Positions 17,448 through 27,444 are shown, numbered from the stretch's first letter. The stretch is 64,000 nucleotides of DNA from Pseudomonas sp. Irchel s3h14 (GCF_900187425.1 NZ_FYDJ01000010.1:124001-188000); one strand, 5' to 3'. The notes: generated from the letters alone by a model not told the origin. Made by a program: numbers and translations.

Positions 17448-18371
17448 TTATGCGTTAAAACGGACGCCGGGTTTTGCGCGCTCATCTACTGTCAGTTCGA
17501 AGACGTCCGGGCGCGCATAGTGGCCCACCACGTCGAAGTCGTAACGGGCACGGACCAGCTCGTCAGTGTCGATTTCTGCGGTGAGCAAACCGGCGCTGTC
17601 ACGCAGAGGTCCTGCCAGAATGTCGCCCATCGGCCCGACGATCACACTGCCACCGGCAATCAATGCTCGGTCCGCCGGCCAGTTGGCGATCTCCACGCCC
17701 AAGGCGTGCGGTGAATCCTGAACCTGACAGGCGCTGACCACAAAGCAGCGTCCTTCATGGGCGATATGACGCATGCTGACCTGCCACATTTCCCGCTCGT
17801 CCACCGTTGGCGCGCACCAGACCTCCACGCCTTTGGCGTACATCGCGGTGCGCAGCAACGGCATCATGTTTTCCCAACACACCACCGCGCCGATCCGCCC
17901 GACCTGACTGTCGATCACCGGCAACGTCGAGCCATCGCCTTTGCCCCAGATCAACCGTTCGGTGCCGGTGGGCATCAGTTTGCGGTGCTTGGCGACCAGC
18001 CCGGTCTGCGGATCGAAATACAACGCGGTGCAGTACAACGTGCTACCGGCGCGCTCGATGACACCGATCACCAGGTTGGCGCCGGTGCGCGCAGACAGCC
18101 CGGCCAACGCTTCGGTTTCCGCGCCGGGCACGTCGATCGCATTGGCGAAATACCGGGCAAAGGCTTCACGACCTTCCGGCAGTCGATAACCCAGCTGAGT
18201 ACCAAAGCCCTCGCCTTTGGGGTAACCGCCGAGCAACGCTTCCGGCATGACCACCAGCGCAGCACCGGATTCGATAATCGCGCTTTCCCAGGCAAGGATC
18301 TGTTCCAGGGTCTCGGCTTTGCCGCCGGGCAAAGAGCCGATTTGCAGTGCAGCAACGATTGATTTGGGCAT
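17448..18371 (-). CDS. nitrilase (carbon-nitrogen hydrolase)
   Basis: A 307-residue cytoplasmic hydrolase turning nitriles into carboxylic acids plus ammonia. The catalytic triad is visible: Glu44 in VVMPEALLGGYPK, Lys131 in KHRKLMPTGTE and Cys165 in VVCWENMMPL. The CWENMMPL context identifies branch 1 (true nitrilases) rather than amidases. The start at 18371 is chosen because the protein then opens with KSIVAALQIGSLPG, the first strand of the fold. It is divergent from a LysR gene with only 85 bp between. Substrate range (arylaceto- or aliphatic nitriles) cannot be seen. Confidence 0.9.
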   Translation of the reverse strand: MPKSIVAALQIGSLPGGKAETLEQILAWESAIIESGAALVVMPEALLGGYPKGEGFGTQLGYRLPEGREAFARYFANAIDVPGAETEALAGLSARTGANLVIGVIERAGSTLYCTALYFDPQTGLVAKHRKLMPTGTERLIWGKGDGSTLPVIDSQVGRIGAVVCWENMMPLLRTAMYAKGVEVWCAPTVDEREMWQVSMRHIAHEGRCFVVSACQVQDSPHALGVEIANWPADRALIAGGSVIVGPMGDILAGPLRDSAGLLTAEIDTDELVRARYDFDVVGHYARPDVFELTVDERAKPGVRFNA

Positions 18372-18456
18372 CGCAGTAACTCCGAAAGCAATGAGGTGTT
18401 GCTCATTCTCAGGCGCCACGGGATCATCAATAAAGCCCCATTCACTGCTGAATGAT

Positions 18457-19392
18457 ATGAACCAAATGAATATCGCCGCCGTCGATCTCAACCTGCTGAA
18501 AGTCTTCGAAGCGCTCCACGAGGAGTCCAGCGCCAGCCGGGCCGCGTTGCGTCTGGGCGTGACTCAATCGGCGGTCAGCGCGGCACTGCGAAGGCTTCGC
18601 GAGGTGTATGGCGATCAGTTGTTCGTGCGCACCGGCCGCGGACTCGCGCCCACGCTCAAGGCCAACCAGTTGAAACCGGTGGTCAGCGATGCCCTGAACA
18701 AATGCCGGCAGAGCCTGGCGATGGTCGATCCGGCCGCCCACCATTACGACGGGCGCTCGGTGACCGTGGGGATGTCCGATGATTTCGAAATCGCTTATGG
18801 GCGCCGGCTGATCGAAGAAATCGCCCGCGTCGCGCCGAAGCTGCGGTTGATCTTTCGTCAGACCCACAGCCAGATCGTCGCTCAGGCGTTGATGGAGCGC
18901 AGCATTGATCTGGCGATCACCGCCGGTGGGTTTGCCGAGCGCTTGCTCAGCCGTCAGGTGTTGGGAGAAGGCGGTTATCTGTGCCTGGTGGACCCGCTCA
19001 GCCTGGCCGAGGGACAGCAGACCCTCAGCCTTGATGAGTTCGTTGCCCGCGAACACATTCTGGTGTCTTCGGGCGGCTTTATCGGGATCACCGATGAGGG
19101 GCTGGCGGCGCTGGGGTTGAGTCGGCGGGTATGCGCTTCGACTACACACTTTGCCGCGTTGCCGCACTTGCTCAAGGGCAGTCAGGCCGTGGCGACCATT
19201 CCGGCCCATGCGGCCCAAAGCATTGCGGCGCTCAGCGGACTGGCGCTGCTGCCCTGCCCTCTGGCGTTGCCGCGATACCCGATCGAACTGGGCTGGCGCA
19301 CCAGTACACAGCTTGATCCGGTGGTGCTGAAAGTACGGGAAGCGATTGTCGCGAGTTTTGCGAGCGCTACTTGGCAGCCATCAGACGATTGA
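18457..19392 (+). CDS. LysR-type transcriptional regulator
   Basis: A 311-residue regulator. The helix-turn-helix is in NLLKVFEALHEESSASRAALRLGVTQSAVSAALRRLRE; the effector domain resembles the NodD/SyrM-like subgroup (HYDGRSVTVGMSDDFEIAYGRRL). It is divergent from the nitrilase gene and is its likely regulator. Its 3' end overlaps the convergent small gene by 26 bp. A longer frame from 18247 is antisense to the nitrilase gene and is rejected. Confidence 0.9.
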   Translation: MNQMNIAAVDLNLLKVFEALHEESSASRAALRLGVTQSAVSAALRRLREVYGDQLFVRTGRGLAPTLKANQLKPVVSDALNKCRQSLAMVDPAAHHYDGRSVTVGMSDDFEIAYGRRLIEEIARVAPKLRLIFRQTHSQIVAQALMERSIDLAITAGGFAERLLSRQVLGEGGYLCLVDPLSLAEGQQTLSLDEFVAREHILVSSGGFIGITDEGLAALGLSRRVCASTTHFAALPHLLKGSQAVATIPAHAAQSIAALSGLALLPCPLALPRYPIELGWRTSTQLDPVVLKVREAIVASFASATWQPSDD

Positions 19393-19618
19393 CTTCACTG
19401 CGCACCATGTTCGCGAATTCCGGGGGCGACATGCCGTCAAGTTCGGCACGGACCCACTCGGCCCATTTGCCTTTGCGCTTGGCGCGTTCACCGAACAACC
19501 GCGCGGCTTCGCCCTTGGACTTGCCCAGGTTGCTTTGCCAGAGATCGAACAGACGGGATTTCTCATCTTCCAGCGCAGCGCGCTCGGCAAGGGGTTTGTC
19601 GGCCAGATTGAAGCTCAT
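19367..19618 (-). CDS. small hypothetical protein, charged helical
   Basis: An 83-residue cytoplasmic protein of unknown function, rich in Lys, Glu and Ala. Sequence features: LADKPLAERAALEDEKSRLF then DLWQSNLGKSKGEAARLF, and a C-terminal helix PPEFANMVRSEVNRLMAAK. It begins with an ATG and runs convergently into the LysR gene, overlapping its tail. The codon usage and compact helical pattern support a real gene. Confidence 0.65.
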   Translation of the reverse strand: MSFNLADKPLAERAALEDEKSRLFDLWQSNLGKSKGEAARLFGERAKRKGKWAEWVRAELDGMSPPEFANMVRSEVNRLMAAK

Positions 19619-19783
19619 GGGAGTTACCTGCTGCGTAAAATAGGCGACATCTTACACTGTAGGAAGAAATGTCCGACTCAGGATTTTTCGTCAGGGTTGG
19701 GTCAACGCGAAAATCCACTGCAACTTTTTCGCTGACGACAGACTCCACTGTTCACTGCCCATTTATCTGCAAGGAGTACCTCA

Positions 19784-20101
19784 ATGGCCCGGAAAACCGC
19801 CGCACAAGTCGCCGAAGACCAGATCAAGGATCAAGCCTTCAGCGAACTTCAGGCTCTGATCGAAGAGTCGGAAAAGCTGCTCAAAAGCAGTGCCTCGCTC
19901 GTCGGAGAGGAAGCGGACACACTTCGTGGGCAGATCGCCCAGAAACTTCAGCAGGCGCGGGACTCCGTCACCCGCGTTCGTGACCGGACCAAACCTGCGG
20001 TCGAAGCCACTGAAACCTACATCGGTGGCCATCCGTGGCAAACCGTGGCGATCTCTGCCGGTTTCGGCCTGGTAGTCGGGTTGTTGCTGAGTCGGCGTTA
20101 A
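19784..20101 (+). CDS. YqjD/ElaB-type (DUF883) inner-membrane protein
   Basis: A 105-residue protein of the ElaB/YqjD/YgaM family. Known members bind ribosomes in stationary phase and anchor them to the inner membrane through the C-terminus. The N-terminal 75 residues are amphipathic helix (AEDQIKDQAFSELQALIEESEKLL); the C-terminus carries the conserved HPWQTVAISAGFGLVVGLLL membrane anchor ending SRR. An AAGGAG ribosome-binding site precedes the ATG. Followed by a terminator, so it is a single-gene unit. Confidence 0.9.
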   Translation: MARKTAAQVAEDQIKDQAFSELQALIEESEKLLKSSASLVGEEADTLRGQIAQKLQQARDSVTRVRDRTKPAVEATETYIGGHPWQTVAISAGFGLVVGLLLSRR

Positions 20102-20127
20102 GCGACCCCGTTTAATCAGTACCCAGC

Positions 20128-20156
20128 AAAAAGGCGAGCACGCAGCTCGCCTTTTT
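20128..20156 (+). terminator. rho-independent terminator
   Basis: Stem GGCGAGC / GCTCGCC with loop ACGCA, followed by five T and preceded by five A, so it may stop transcription from both sides (YqjD-like gene and dpkA). Confidence 0.85.
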
Positions 20157-20194
20157 CATGCCCGGCTTTTATGCAGACTGAGAGTATGCAGGAC

Positions 20195-21235
20195 TCAGAG
20201 CCCGGCCAATTCCCGCAAACTCGCCAACGTCTGAGCATCAAGCCGGATGCCTTCGGTGCTGGACTTGGCCCGCTGTTGGTGACGTCGATCCCCCGGCAAA
20301 CGCTTGAGCCCCACACCGTGCATCTGCCGGACCAGTTCCTGACTGCGCTCGGCAAAATTCTGCCCGGCCGCCTTGCTCGGGTCGATCACGATCAACAGTT
20401 GGCCCGTCCACGGCGTCTTGGCCCCCGGATGGTTCGACCAATCGAACTCGAAGGAAAAATTGCCGCCGGTCAACGCCGCCGCCAACAGCTCGACCATCAT
20501 CGACAGCGCCGAACCTTTATGCCCGCCAAACGGCAGCAACGCGCCGCCCTCAAGAATCGCTTTCGGGTCCTGGGTCGGCTGGCCAAGTCCGTCCACTCCC
20601 ATGCCTGGCGGCAATCGCTCGCCCTTGCGTGCGGCGATCTGCACATCGCCATGGGCAATGGCGCTGGTCGCCAGGTCGAAGACAATCGGCTCGCCGTCAG
20701 CCCGAGGCGCGGCGAACGCAATCGGGTTGGTCCCGAACAGCGGACGATCGGCGCCGTGCGGTACCACGCAAGTCATGCTGTTGACCACGCTCAGCGCCAC
20801 CAGGCCTTCATAGGCGAAGGGCTCGACATCCGGCCACAAGGCGGCGAAATGGTGGGAGTTACGAATCGCCAGCACCGCAATGCCAGCACTGCGGGCCTTC
20901 TCCACCAACAGTGCGCGCGCTGCCGCGAGGGCCGGCTGGGCGAAACCATTACCGGCGTCGACCCGGACAAAGCCCGAAGCCACGTCCTCGACCACCGGCA
21001 CGGCCTGACCATTGACCCAGCCGCTCTGGAGCGTCGACACGTAACCGGGAATGCGGAACACGCCATGACTATGGGCGCCATCGCGTTCGGCGCCGGCGCA
21101 GTTGAGGGCCAGTGTTCTAGCGACATCGGCGGAGGTGCCATGGCGCTGAAAAATCTGCTCAAGCAAAAGAACGAGCGCGTCGAAATCGAGCGTTTGAGTG
21201 TTCGAACTGACGGCCACTTCGGGCGTTGCGGTCAT
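20195..21235 (-). CDS. dpkA: delta1-piperideine-2-carboxylate / delta1-pyrroline-2-carboxylate reductase
   Basis: An NADPH-dependent reductase of the malate/lactate dehydrogenase 2 (YlbC/ComC) fold, used in D-lysine and D-proline catabolism to make pipecolate or proline. The 346-residue sequence contains HSHGVFRIPGY, RVDAGNGFAQPAL, RNSHHFAALWPDVEPFA, NSMTCVVPHG, FGTNPIAFAAP and PFGGHKGSALSMMVELLA, in the order and spacing I recall for the characterised P. syringae DpkA. The start at 21235 has GGAG upstream. The 481-residue extension upstream is antisense to the large toxin-like gene and is rejected. Confidence 0.88.
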   Translation of the reverse strand: MTATPEVAVSSNTQTLDFDALVLLLEQIFQRHGTSADVARTLALNCAGAERDGAHSHGVFRIPGYVSTLQSGWVNGQAVPVVEDVASGFVRVDAGNGFAQPALAAARALLVEKARSAGIAVLAIRNSHHFAALWPDVEPFAYEGLVALSVVNSMTCVVPHGADRPLFGTNPIAFAAPRADGEPIVFDLATSAIAHGDVQIAARKGERLPPGMGVDGLGQPTQDPKAILEGGALLPFGGHKGSALSMMVELLAAALTGGNFSFEFDWSNHPGAKTPWTGQLLIVIDPSKAAGQNFAERSQELVRQMHGVGLKRLPGDRRHQQRAKSSTEGIRLDAQTLASLRELAGL

Positions 21236-21466
21236 CTGAAGCTCCAGTTTTATTATTGAATACGGGCAACAGGGTGAAGCGAGGTTGCAGGGCAACCCAA
21301 AACAGGTGTCGATTAAGCGCTGTTCTACCGGCGTCCTGTCAAGTCTCGACAGCCTGTTCGGATCAAGCAATATGTACCGCACCCGAGCCTTCCACTGACC
21401 GTACTGTTTTTCCTCAATCCAACGACCGGCGATTACCCGCCGATCGCAGCACATCGAGGAAAAACC

Positions 21467-24400
21467 ATGATTGCTCCCCCACTGCCGTATTTTTTCGACG
21501 AGGCAGAACTTGCATCCAATGCCAAACAGCCCGGTGATCGCGAGAAAGCGCTGTACTTCACGCTTGATGACCTGAAGTGGTTGAAGGTTGTGTATCTGGC
21601 GACGCATGAAGTCCGTATCGCCAATAACAAGCCCATGCACGTCGATCAGCTGCTTTTAAGCGTGCCTGATGCGCCCGATATCCCCCTGGCCGGCGCTTTT
21701 GCCATGAGCCAGCCCAACGATGGAGAAGTCACGCTCTACACACCGTGGAAAGGCCTGATCAAATTCGCGGACATGGACGACCTCAAAAGTAGGCTCAAGG
21801 AATGGTTGGCACAGCCCACTGGGAAGCGTGAGTTATTGCGCTTTCTCTCCATCGAACAACGCAGCGCTTTACCCGCCGCCACTGCGCCAGACATTGCCAC
21901 GCAAATAATCGAAGGGGCGGTGTTCCAGGAGCAGGAGCTCACCCTCGAGCGCAATCAGGCTCAGAACATCAAAACTATGATGGGTGAGCTGATCAAGTTG
22001 CCAACACTGCAATCGATGCTGGACGAGACCCTCAAGAACGCGTTGTACAAACCGTTTCCCAAACTGGACCAGCGCCTTACTCGACTGAAGAGCTTTGTCA
22101 TGCCGACTTCAGCCTTCGGCAAAGATTACCCACACACGCTTTCCTCGCAGTCACTGAGCGATGCCCTGCTGCATTTCTACCTGACCAACGACTGGCCAAC
22201 TGGCGATTCCAGAGTCTTTTCCAATCCCCAACACAGTGTGAGCAGCGACGCCGATAACCAGGCCTGGGAAAGCGCAGTCAAAGAGATCGCGCAAAGTTTT
22301 ACCCCTCACTTGCAAAGCCTGCTCAAGACGTTCTGGAACACACCGATGAGCAACGGACAGTCACGCTCGGCGTTTTTTGCCGAGGGTTTGCGCGATACCT
22401 TTCACGTGAAGCTTTTGCTTCAGCGTCAGCAAGGTGTTCTAACGACGCAGGAATACCTGCGACTGATGAATGTCAGCCTCGAACCTGCAACCGTCGATCC
22501 TCTTCGCATCGAAAAAGTGCGTGTCACCGCGCCCTTCAAGCATTACGCGCAGCTGGCCTCGACCTTGATGATCGGCAGCCGCGAAACCCTGGGCTTTCTG
22601 TACACCCAGTCCAGAGGCATCGAGGCGACGAGCGACCTGCCCGCTGTCAGGAAAATCGTCCTGGAGATGATGAAAAGCGAAGGCCACGAAGACACGCTGT
22701 TCAACTTCATGTCTTTTGACGAACGCGGCACGTTTCTTTCATTGGAGCCGGATAAGCGCGTCATTGTCGGTGAACCGATCATCAGCCCGGTGTTTGAACA
22801 ATTGATGGACGACATCCTTGGCAAACAACGGGAGAACCTGTCCCACGCGCTGCGCCGTTACCGTGAAAGCGAAGGTACACAGGATCCCCATGCCTTGATC
22901 GACAAGGCACTGGATGTCCGGGGACTGATCGACGATCGACTGCTGGCGGCCGATGCCGCGGGACGCTGGAGCACACACGCAGACCAGCGCTGGAGCGCGC
23001 AACCGGCCACCGTTCGTGCCGAGTCGGCCAAAGAGCAACTGGCCCGACTCTCCTCCGTTAAGGTGGCGCTCGACCAACTCCTCGAAAACCACCCGGTCAT
23101 TCCCCCAACCACCCGCACGATTGCCGAAGCGCAGCGTATCGTCAATTCGTCAGTCGAGAGCCTGCAATCGAGTTTCACTCATACCCTGTCAACGGCATTG
23201 CGCAGTGAATTGAAGCTGCACACCGTCATGCGCACCCTGGGTGCGACGGAACAGGCGATCATCAAAACCGTGCTTGATACCCCGGTACGCTTGCAGCGAG
23301 CGGCATTGAACGGCTTTTTGCCGGACGTATTTTCCTTGGCGCTGAAGGCAGGCGACTCCGCTGCCCCGTTAAAACTGGCCAGTTGTTTTGTGCTGACCGA
23401 ACGAGGTGGCCTGGACCTGTTGCATTCGGGCAAGGCAATTCTGTGGACGCCTGCGTCGGGATTTGAAGCCTACAAGGCGTTGGCACCGCTGCTGACCGAG
23501 CTGGGGCGACGCCTCAAAGACGACGATGATCGCACCACACTTCTGGAGAACCTTGGACGCAGCGAGCGATTGCCTGGCAAGCACTACACCCTCGCCCCAC
23601 TACAGCGAATAGATCAGCATTTTCTCGATCAGGTGCAAAAGCCCTATGTCCAGCTGGACCAGGCGTGCTTCACCCGTGCGCTGGCCACGAAGCTCCCCGC
23701 GACGACCCTGGCCAGTCTTCTGAAGCTGGTGGCGTTACGCCAACCGATGACCGGGTTAGACCGCGCGACGGACATTGCCCAATCCCTGACCACTCAGCAA
23801 AAACTGCCGGCATGGCTGGCCAAGGCGTCCATCAAAGATCAGATATTGCATGGGGAGTTGCTTCAGCAATACCTCAACAACGTCACCGACGACCAGGATT
23901 ACCTCACCGGCATACGCTCCCTGGCGCGCACGGCTCACCATGCACTTGAAAAACAACTCAAGGCCGATAAGTTCGACATCGATCCGGACAAGGTCCAGAT
24001 CCTGATCAGCGCACGGCCGAGGTCTGCGGCCAGCATCCAAACCTTGACCGACTTTGCATTGACCCACTTCAAGAATCTGGACATAACCCATTTCAGTCGG
24101 GTGTCGCTGGATAGCACCGTGATTCCCGAGGAGATGGACCAAAGCTACATCAGAGACCTGATACGAAACTTGAAGCTGGGCGAACATCAGCAGAAAACAT
24201 TGAACGAAGCCTTTGCAGACACCCAGGCAAACGCAGCGGACCGCAGGAAGCGGTTTTACACGCAATTGCCCTGGCAGTTGATGCATTACGCCCACACGGA
24301 AAAACTGCAGGAGCGCCTGAGCGAGACGGGGTTTGATCTGATACGCCAAGTCATGGACATGCCTGACGCTATCGCCCGCGCGGCAGTCGATGGTGCCCAC

Positions 24401-26287
24401 GCGATCATCCGCCCACTTGAGCTCCTGGGCATCAAGAGTGAACAGGCGGTCAAAGTGCCAGGCGTCTATCTGATTGGCTCATCGGCCGATAGCACCGCAC
24501 CACAGGTCCTTGTCGCGCCTCACAGCCCTCGGCACGGGGTGAAAGAATACAAGAATGAAACACAACTGCTGACTGAACTGAAGACCCGCGGCAGTCTGTT
24601 CGACTGGGTACTCATGAACCTCCCGCAGCCTGATCGGATACAGCTTGAGTACAGGATGGCCACCTCCAGTACCCGCCTCCCCGAAGTGACGCTGGCGTCC
24701 AATCCGATCAAGGGGAATCTGTTCAAACACTTGTTCAACGACAACGTCGAGTTATTAGTCCGATTGCTCGGTTGTCAGACCGATGACAACAAGCAGGGTG
24801 AATGGGCAACCATCAAGCATGTGCTGGGTGAAGATTTGCATGAGGCATTTACGTTCTTGACGGGCAAGCTTGCCTACCCGATCACGGTGTGGCGCAGTTA
24901 CCAAGACATCAAGCAGTCCGCCGAAGACCTTCAAACGCACAAATGGGGGGCGGCGATAAAGGAATTTATCAGCGGCATTGCACAACTGGCCTCGTTGCGG
25001 CAATCGATGGAGGATCCAGTGAAGGAGCCTTCGACGACCAGCGCGCCCGCGCCAGAAACGCCCAACACCCGACTCAAATGGCAGGACATCGATATCACCG
25101 CACCCGAGCGCACGCAGCTGAAGCGTCAGGAGAGCATTGACGTCGATCTGGGTTCGCTGACACACGACTCCAAGCTTGGGCTCTACTCTCATCCGTCGTC
25201 AAAAAAACACTACGGGCCGGTTGAAGGCAAAGTCTATCCCGTCGAAAAGCACGGCACCCGCTGGCGTATCGGCGACACAAAAAACCGTGGCCCTTATCTA
25301 CGTCTGAACGAATCGAAGCAATGGGTTCTGGACAGGGGAACACCGGCACCCCGCTTCAGCCTCATCAACCGGATACAGAACGCGATATCGGCTTGGGGAA
25401 GCATGCATGTCGAAGCACATGGAATGACCCAAATCCGTCAAATTTTTCCGCAAAAGGCTCGTCAGGTTGACGAGGCGCTGGATCTGGCAACCACCTATGC
25501 CTGGAACAGCTTTCGCAACCTGCAACTGCTGAAAACGTCTGACGGCACGGTCACCCCCGTGCATCGGCTCATCATGGATTTTATTGATGTGCCTGCAGTG
25601 ACGGACGCACATGTGGAGAAGCTCGAAAAAGTCCTGGGCGACATTTTTGCGGCCTTGTTGGAACCCACACTCAGAAAGCCGAACTCCAGGCGTTTTGTGG
25701 TCGGAAAACTTCTCGACAACGCGGAAAACTCCTTCGGTTTCACCCTTCCAAAGGACGTAAACAGGAAAATTTACCTGGCAGAGAAATTCTTCTTTCCCAA
25801 TTTCGACCTCTACCGCGAACATCTATCCGACGCCGCCTTCCCCATCAATACTCATGCCCGGGCAGCAACCCTGATCCATGAGCTTTCGCACATTGCATGC
25901 AACACCGAAGACATTTCTTATCTCGATTCCAGCAGACCGTTCGTCGACCTGATAGGAACGGCCAGTACTTTCGCCACTGAGCTCAAGACTGCCTTAAGCG
26001 AACTTCAGGGCAGCGCACTGTCAATCAAGACGCCTTATACACAGCTGTTCAAAGTCATGAACCCTGATGACGGGGAATGGGAGGACCTGGGTGATACTTC
26101 TGATGAAAATACTGATCGGATAAAGAATCATATCTTGACCTTGACCGGCGAGGACAACCTGAGCGGTGCCCGTACAACCTTCAAAAAAGATCCACTGATC
26201 AGACTGGCGGTGCAACTCGCTAACGCCGACAGCGTGACCTGGCTGATCACTCATCTGGGGCGCCAATTGCACACCAGCACCCCGTGA
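21467..26287 (+). CDS. very large toxin-like protein (DUF6543 / dermonecrotic-toxin-like) with C-terminal HExxH metallopeptidase motif
   Basis: A 1606-residue protein, translated from an ATG six bases after GAGGAAA. There is no signal peptide. It resembles the large Pseudomonas proteins annotated with DUF6543 / dermonecrotic toxin-like domains (family recollection). Residues 1 to about 1250 are mostly helical. A short beta module around residues 1240-1290 (KHYGPVEGKVYPVEKHGTRW, then GPYLRLNESKQWVLD) links to the C-terminal domain. There HELSH is at 1471-1475 and NTEDISYLD at 1479-1487: HExxH followed by a TxDxxY-type motif, the pattern of M35-type aspzincins. It stands alone, with no adjacent immunity or secretion gene recognised. 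Delivery route and target are unknown. Confidence 0.8.
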   Translation: MIAPPLPYFFDEAELASNAKQPGDREKALYFTLDDLKWLKVVYLATHEVRIANNKPMHVDQLLLSVPDAPDIPLAGAFAMSQPNDGEVTLYTPWKGLIKFADMDDLKSRLKEWLAQPTGKRELLRFLSIEQRSALPAATAPDIATQIIEGAVFQEQELTLERNQAQNIKTMMGELIKLPTLQSMLDETLKNALYKPFPKLDQRLTRLKSFVMPTSAFGKDYPHTLSSQSLSDALLHFYLTNDWPTGDSRVFSNPQHSVSSDADNQAWESAVKEIAQSFTPHLQSLLKTFWNTPMSNGQSRSAFFAEGLRDTFHVKLLLQRQQGVLTTQEYLRLMNVSLEPATVDPLRIEKVRVTAPFKHYAQLASTLMIGSRETLGFLYTQSRGIEATSDLPAVRKIVLEMMKSEGHEDTLFNFMSFDERGTFLSLEPDKRVIVGEPIISPVFEQLMDDILGKQRENLSHALRRYRESEGTQDPHALIDKALDVRGLIDDRLLAADAAGRWSTHADQRWSAQPATVRAESAKEQLARLSSVKVALDQLLENHPVIPPTTRTIAEAQRIVNSSVESLQSSFTHTLSTALRSELKLHTVMRTLGATEQAIIKTVLDTPVRLQRAALNGFLPDVFSLALKAGDSAAPLKLASCFVLTERGGLDLLHSGKAILWTPASGFEAYKALAPLLTELGRRLKDDDDRTTLLENLGRSERLPGKHYTLAPLQRIDQHFLDQVQKPYVQLDQACFTRALATKLPATTLASLLKLVALRQPMTGLDRATDIAQSLTTQQKLPAWLAKASIKDQILHGELLQQYLNNVTDDQDYLTGIRSLARTAHHALEKQLKADKFDIDPDKVQILISARPRSAASIQTLTDFALTHFKNLDITHFSRVSLDSTVIPEEMDQSYIRDLIRNLKLGEHQQKTLNEAFADTQANAADRRKRFYTQLPWQLMHYAHTEKLQERLSETGFDLIRQVMDMPDAIARAAVDGAHAIIRPLELLGIKSEQAVKVPGVYLIGSSADSTAPQVLVAPHSPRHGVKEYKNETQLLTELKTRGSLFDWVLMNLPQPDRIQLEYRMATSSTRLPEVTLASNPIKGNLFKHLFNDNVELLVRLLGCQTDDNKQGEWATIKHVLGEDLHEAFTFLTGKLAYPITVWRSYQDIKQSAEDLQTHKWGAAIKEFISGIAQLASLRQSMEDPVKEPSTTSAPAPETPNTRLKWQDIDITAPERTQLKRQESIDVDLGSLTHDSKLGLYSHPSSKKHYGPVEGKVYPVEKHGTRWRIGDTKNRGPYLRLNESKQWVLDRGTPAPRFSLINRIQNAISAWGSMHVEAHGMTQIRQIFPQKARQVDEALDLATTYAWNSFRNLQLLKTSDGTVTPVHRLIMDFIDVPAVTDAHVEKLEKVLGDIFAALLEPTLRKPNSRRFVVGKLLDNAENSFGFTLPKDVNRKIYLAEKFFFPNFDLYREHLSDAAFPINTHARAATLIHELSHIACNTEDISYLDSSRPFVDLIGTASTFATELKTALSELQGSALSIKTPYTQLFKVMNPDDGEWEDLGDTSDENTDRIKNHILTLTGEDNLSGARTTFKKDPLIRLAVQLANADSVTWLITHLGRQLHTSTP

Positions 26288-26385
26288 GATTTAAAAATAA
26301 GTGCCAGTTTGATGGGCAAATGCCATGACGGTTGTTCTCGCAGACTTCCTCACAAGGTTAGAATGCAGGAAATCAGGATGAGTCA

Positions 26386-27390
26386 ATGACCGACAACCCT
26401 CTCTCGCAAGCCGAATATGACGCTGTCACCGATGCCGCTGCGCATTGGTGCATGCGTCTGCACGCCAACGATTGCACTGCTGAAGAGCGGCTGGCGTTCG
26501 AGCAATGGCATGACGCTCATCCGCTTCACGCGTTCGAGTACGAGGCCATGCTGGAGATCTGGGATGTCGCGGGGGACCTCCCGCGTCCAGAAACCGTGGT
26601 GGTCCCGATGGTCCGCGCCAAACCTGCTACGCCTTGGCGCACCTTCGGTATCGCCGCCGCGGTTTGCGCCATGGCGTTGCCATTGGCGGCCTATAGCGGC
26701 TGGAACCTGGGCTGGCTGCCCAATTCCTATCAACATTTCGAGGCGAACGACAATGTCCGCCAGGTCACCCTGAGCGATGGCAGTCAGGTGGAACTCAACC
26801 TGGGCAGTGAGCTGACGTTCAGCAACTACAAGGATCAGCGTCGGATCACGCTGGAAAAAGGCGAAGCCTTCTTCAGCGTCAGTCACGACACTCGACACCC
26901 CTTCATTGTCAAAGCGGCCGAAGGCAGGATTCGGGTCACCGGAACCAAATTCAACGTCTGGATGTATGAAGATCAGGTACGCGTGAACCTGATCGAAGGT
27001 TCGGTGCTGGTGAGCAGCAATGATGCCCTGACGGGAGACGGCTTGCGCCTTGAGCCCGCGATGCAGGCGAGCTTCAGACGCGGCGACTTCACTCCCCGGA
27101 TCAGTCAGACCTACGACAATGACAACTCACTGGCGTGGCGCAGCGGAAAACTGGTGCTCGATGATCTGGCACTGACCGACGCACTGCCATTGATCAATCG
27201 TTACTTGAGCAAACCGGTGATGGTGGCCGACAACAGCACCGGCTCGATTCGTATCGGCGGCATCTACAACATCAAAGAGCTCAACAACCTGGTGGCGTCC
27301 CTGCCCAAGGTATTGCCGGTCTACCTGACCCGCAACAAAGATGGCAATCCGGTCCTCAATTCCATTCCGCAGCAAACCCCAAAAAGCTGA
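26386..27390 (+). CDS. fpvR: FecR-family anti-sigma regulator (FpvR-like)
   Basis: A 334-residue inner-membrane anti-sigma/signal-transfer protein. Residues 15-60 form the FecR N-terminal sigma-binding domain (HWCMRLHANDCTAEERLAFE); one membrane helix lies near residues 84-108; the periplasmic FecR domain (VRQVTLSDGSQVELNLGSEL, then FSVSHDTRHPFIVKA) and a C-terminal STN-like segment (IRIGGIYNIKELNNLVASL) follow. No ECF sigma gene or receptor is adjacent. The neighbouring pvdQ and Fur-like gene are those next to fpvI-fpvR in P. aeruginosa, so FpvR is the best candidate, acting on PvdS/FpvI-type sigma factors; this is inference. Confidence 0.75.
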   Translation: MTDNPLSQAEYDAVTDAAAHWCMRLHANDCTAEERLAFEQWHDAHPLHAFEYEAMLEIWDVAGDLPRPETVVVPMVRAKPATPWRTFGIAAAVCAMALPLAAYSGWNLGWLPNSYQHFEANDNVRQVTLSDGSQVELNLGSELTFSNYKDQRRITLEKGEAFFSVSHDTRHPFIVKAAEGRIRVTGTKFNVWMYEDQVRVNLIEGSVLVSSNDALTGDGLRLEPAMQASFRRGDFTPRISQTYDNDNSLAWRSGKLVLDDLALTDALPLINRYLSKPVMVADNSTGSIRIGGIYNIKELNNLVASLPKVLPVYLTRNKDGNPVLNSIPQQTPKS

Positions 27391-27424
27391 AGGCCGCGAC
27401 CCCTGTGGGTGCGGCCTTCATTCC
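27382..27424. terminator. bidirectional terminator between fpvR-like gene and pvdQ
   Basis: Hairpin TGAAGGCCGC...GCGGCCTTCA with an inner ACCC/GGGT extension, flanked by AAAAA on the left, which gives a T run when read from the pvdQ side. Confidence 0.75.
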
Positions 27425-27444
27425 TGGTTCAAGCATTCTCAGCG

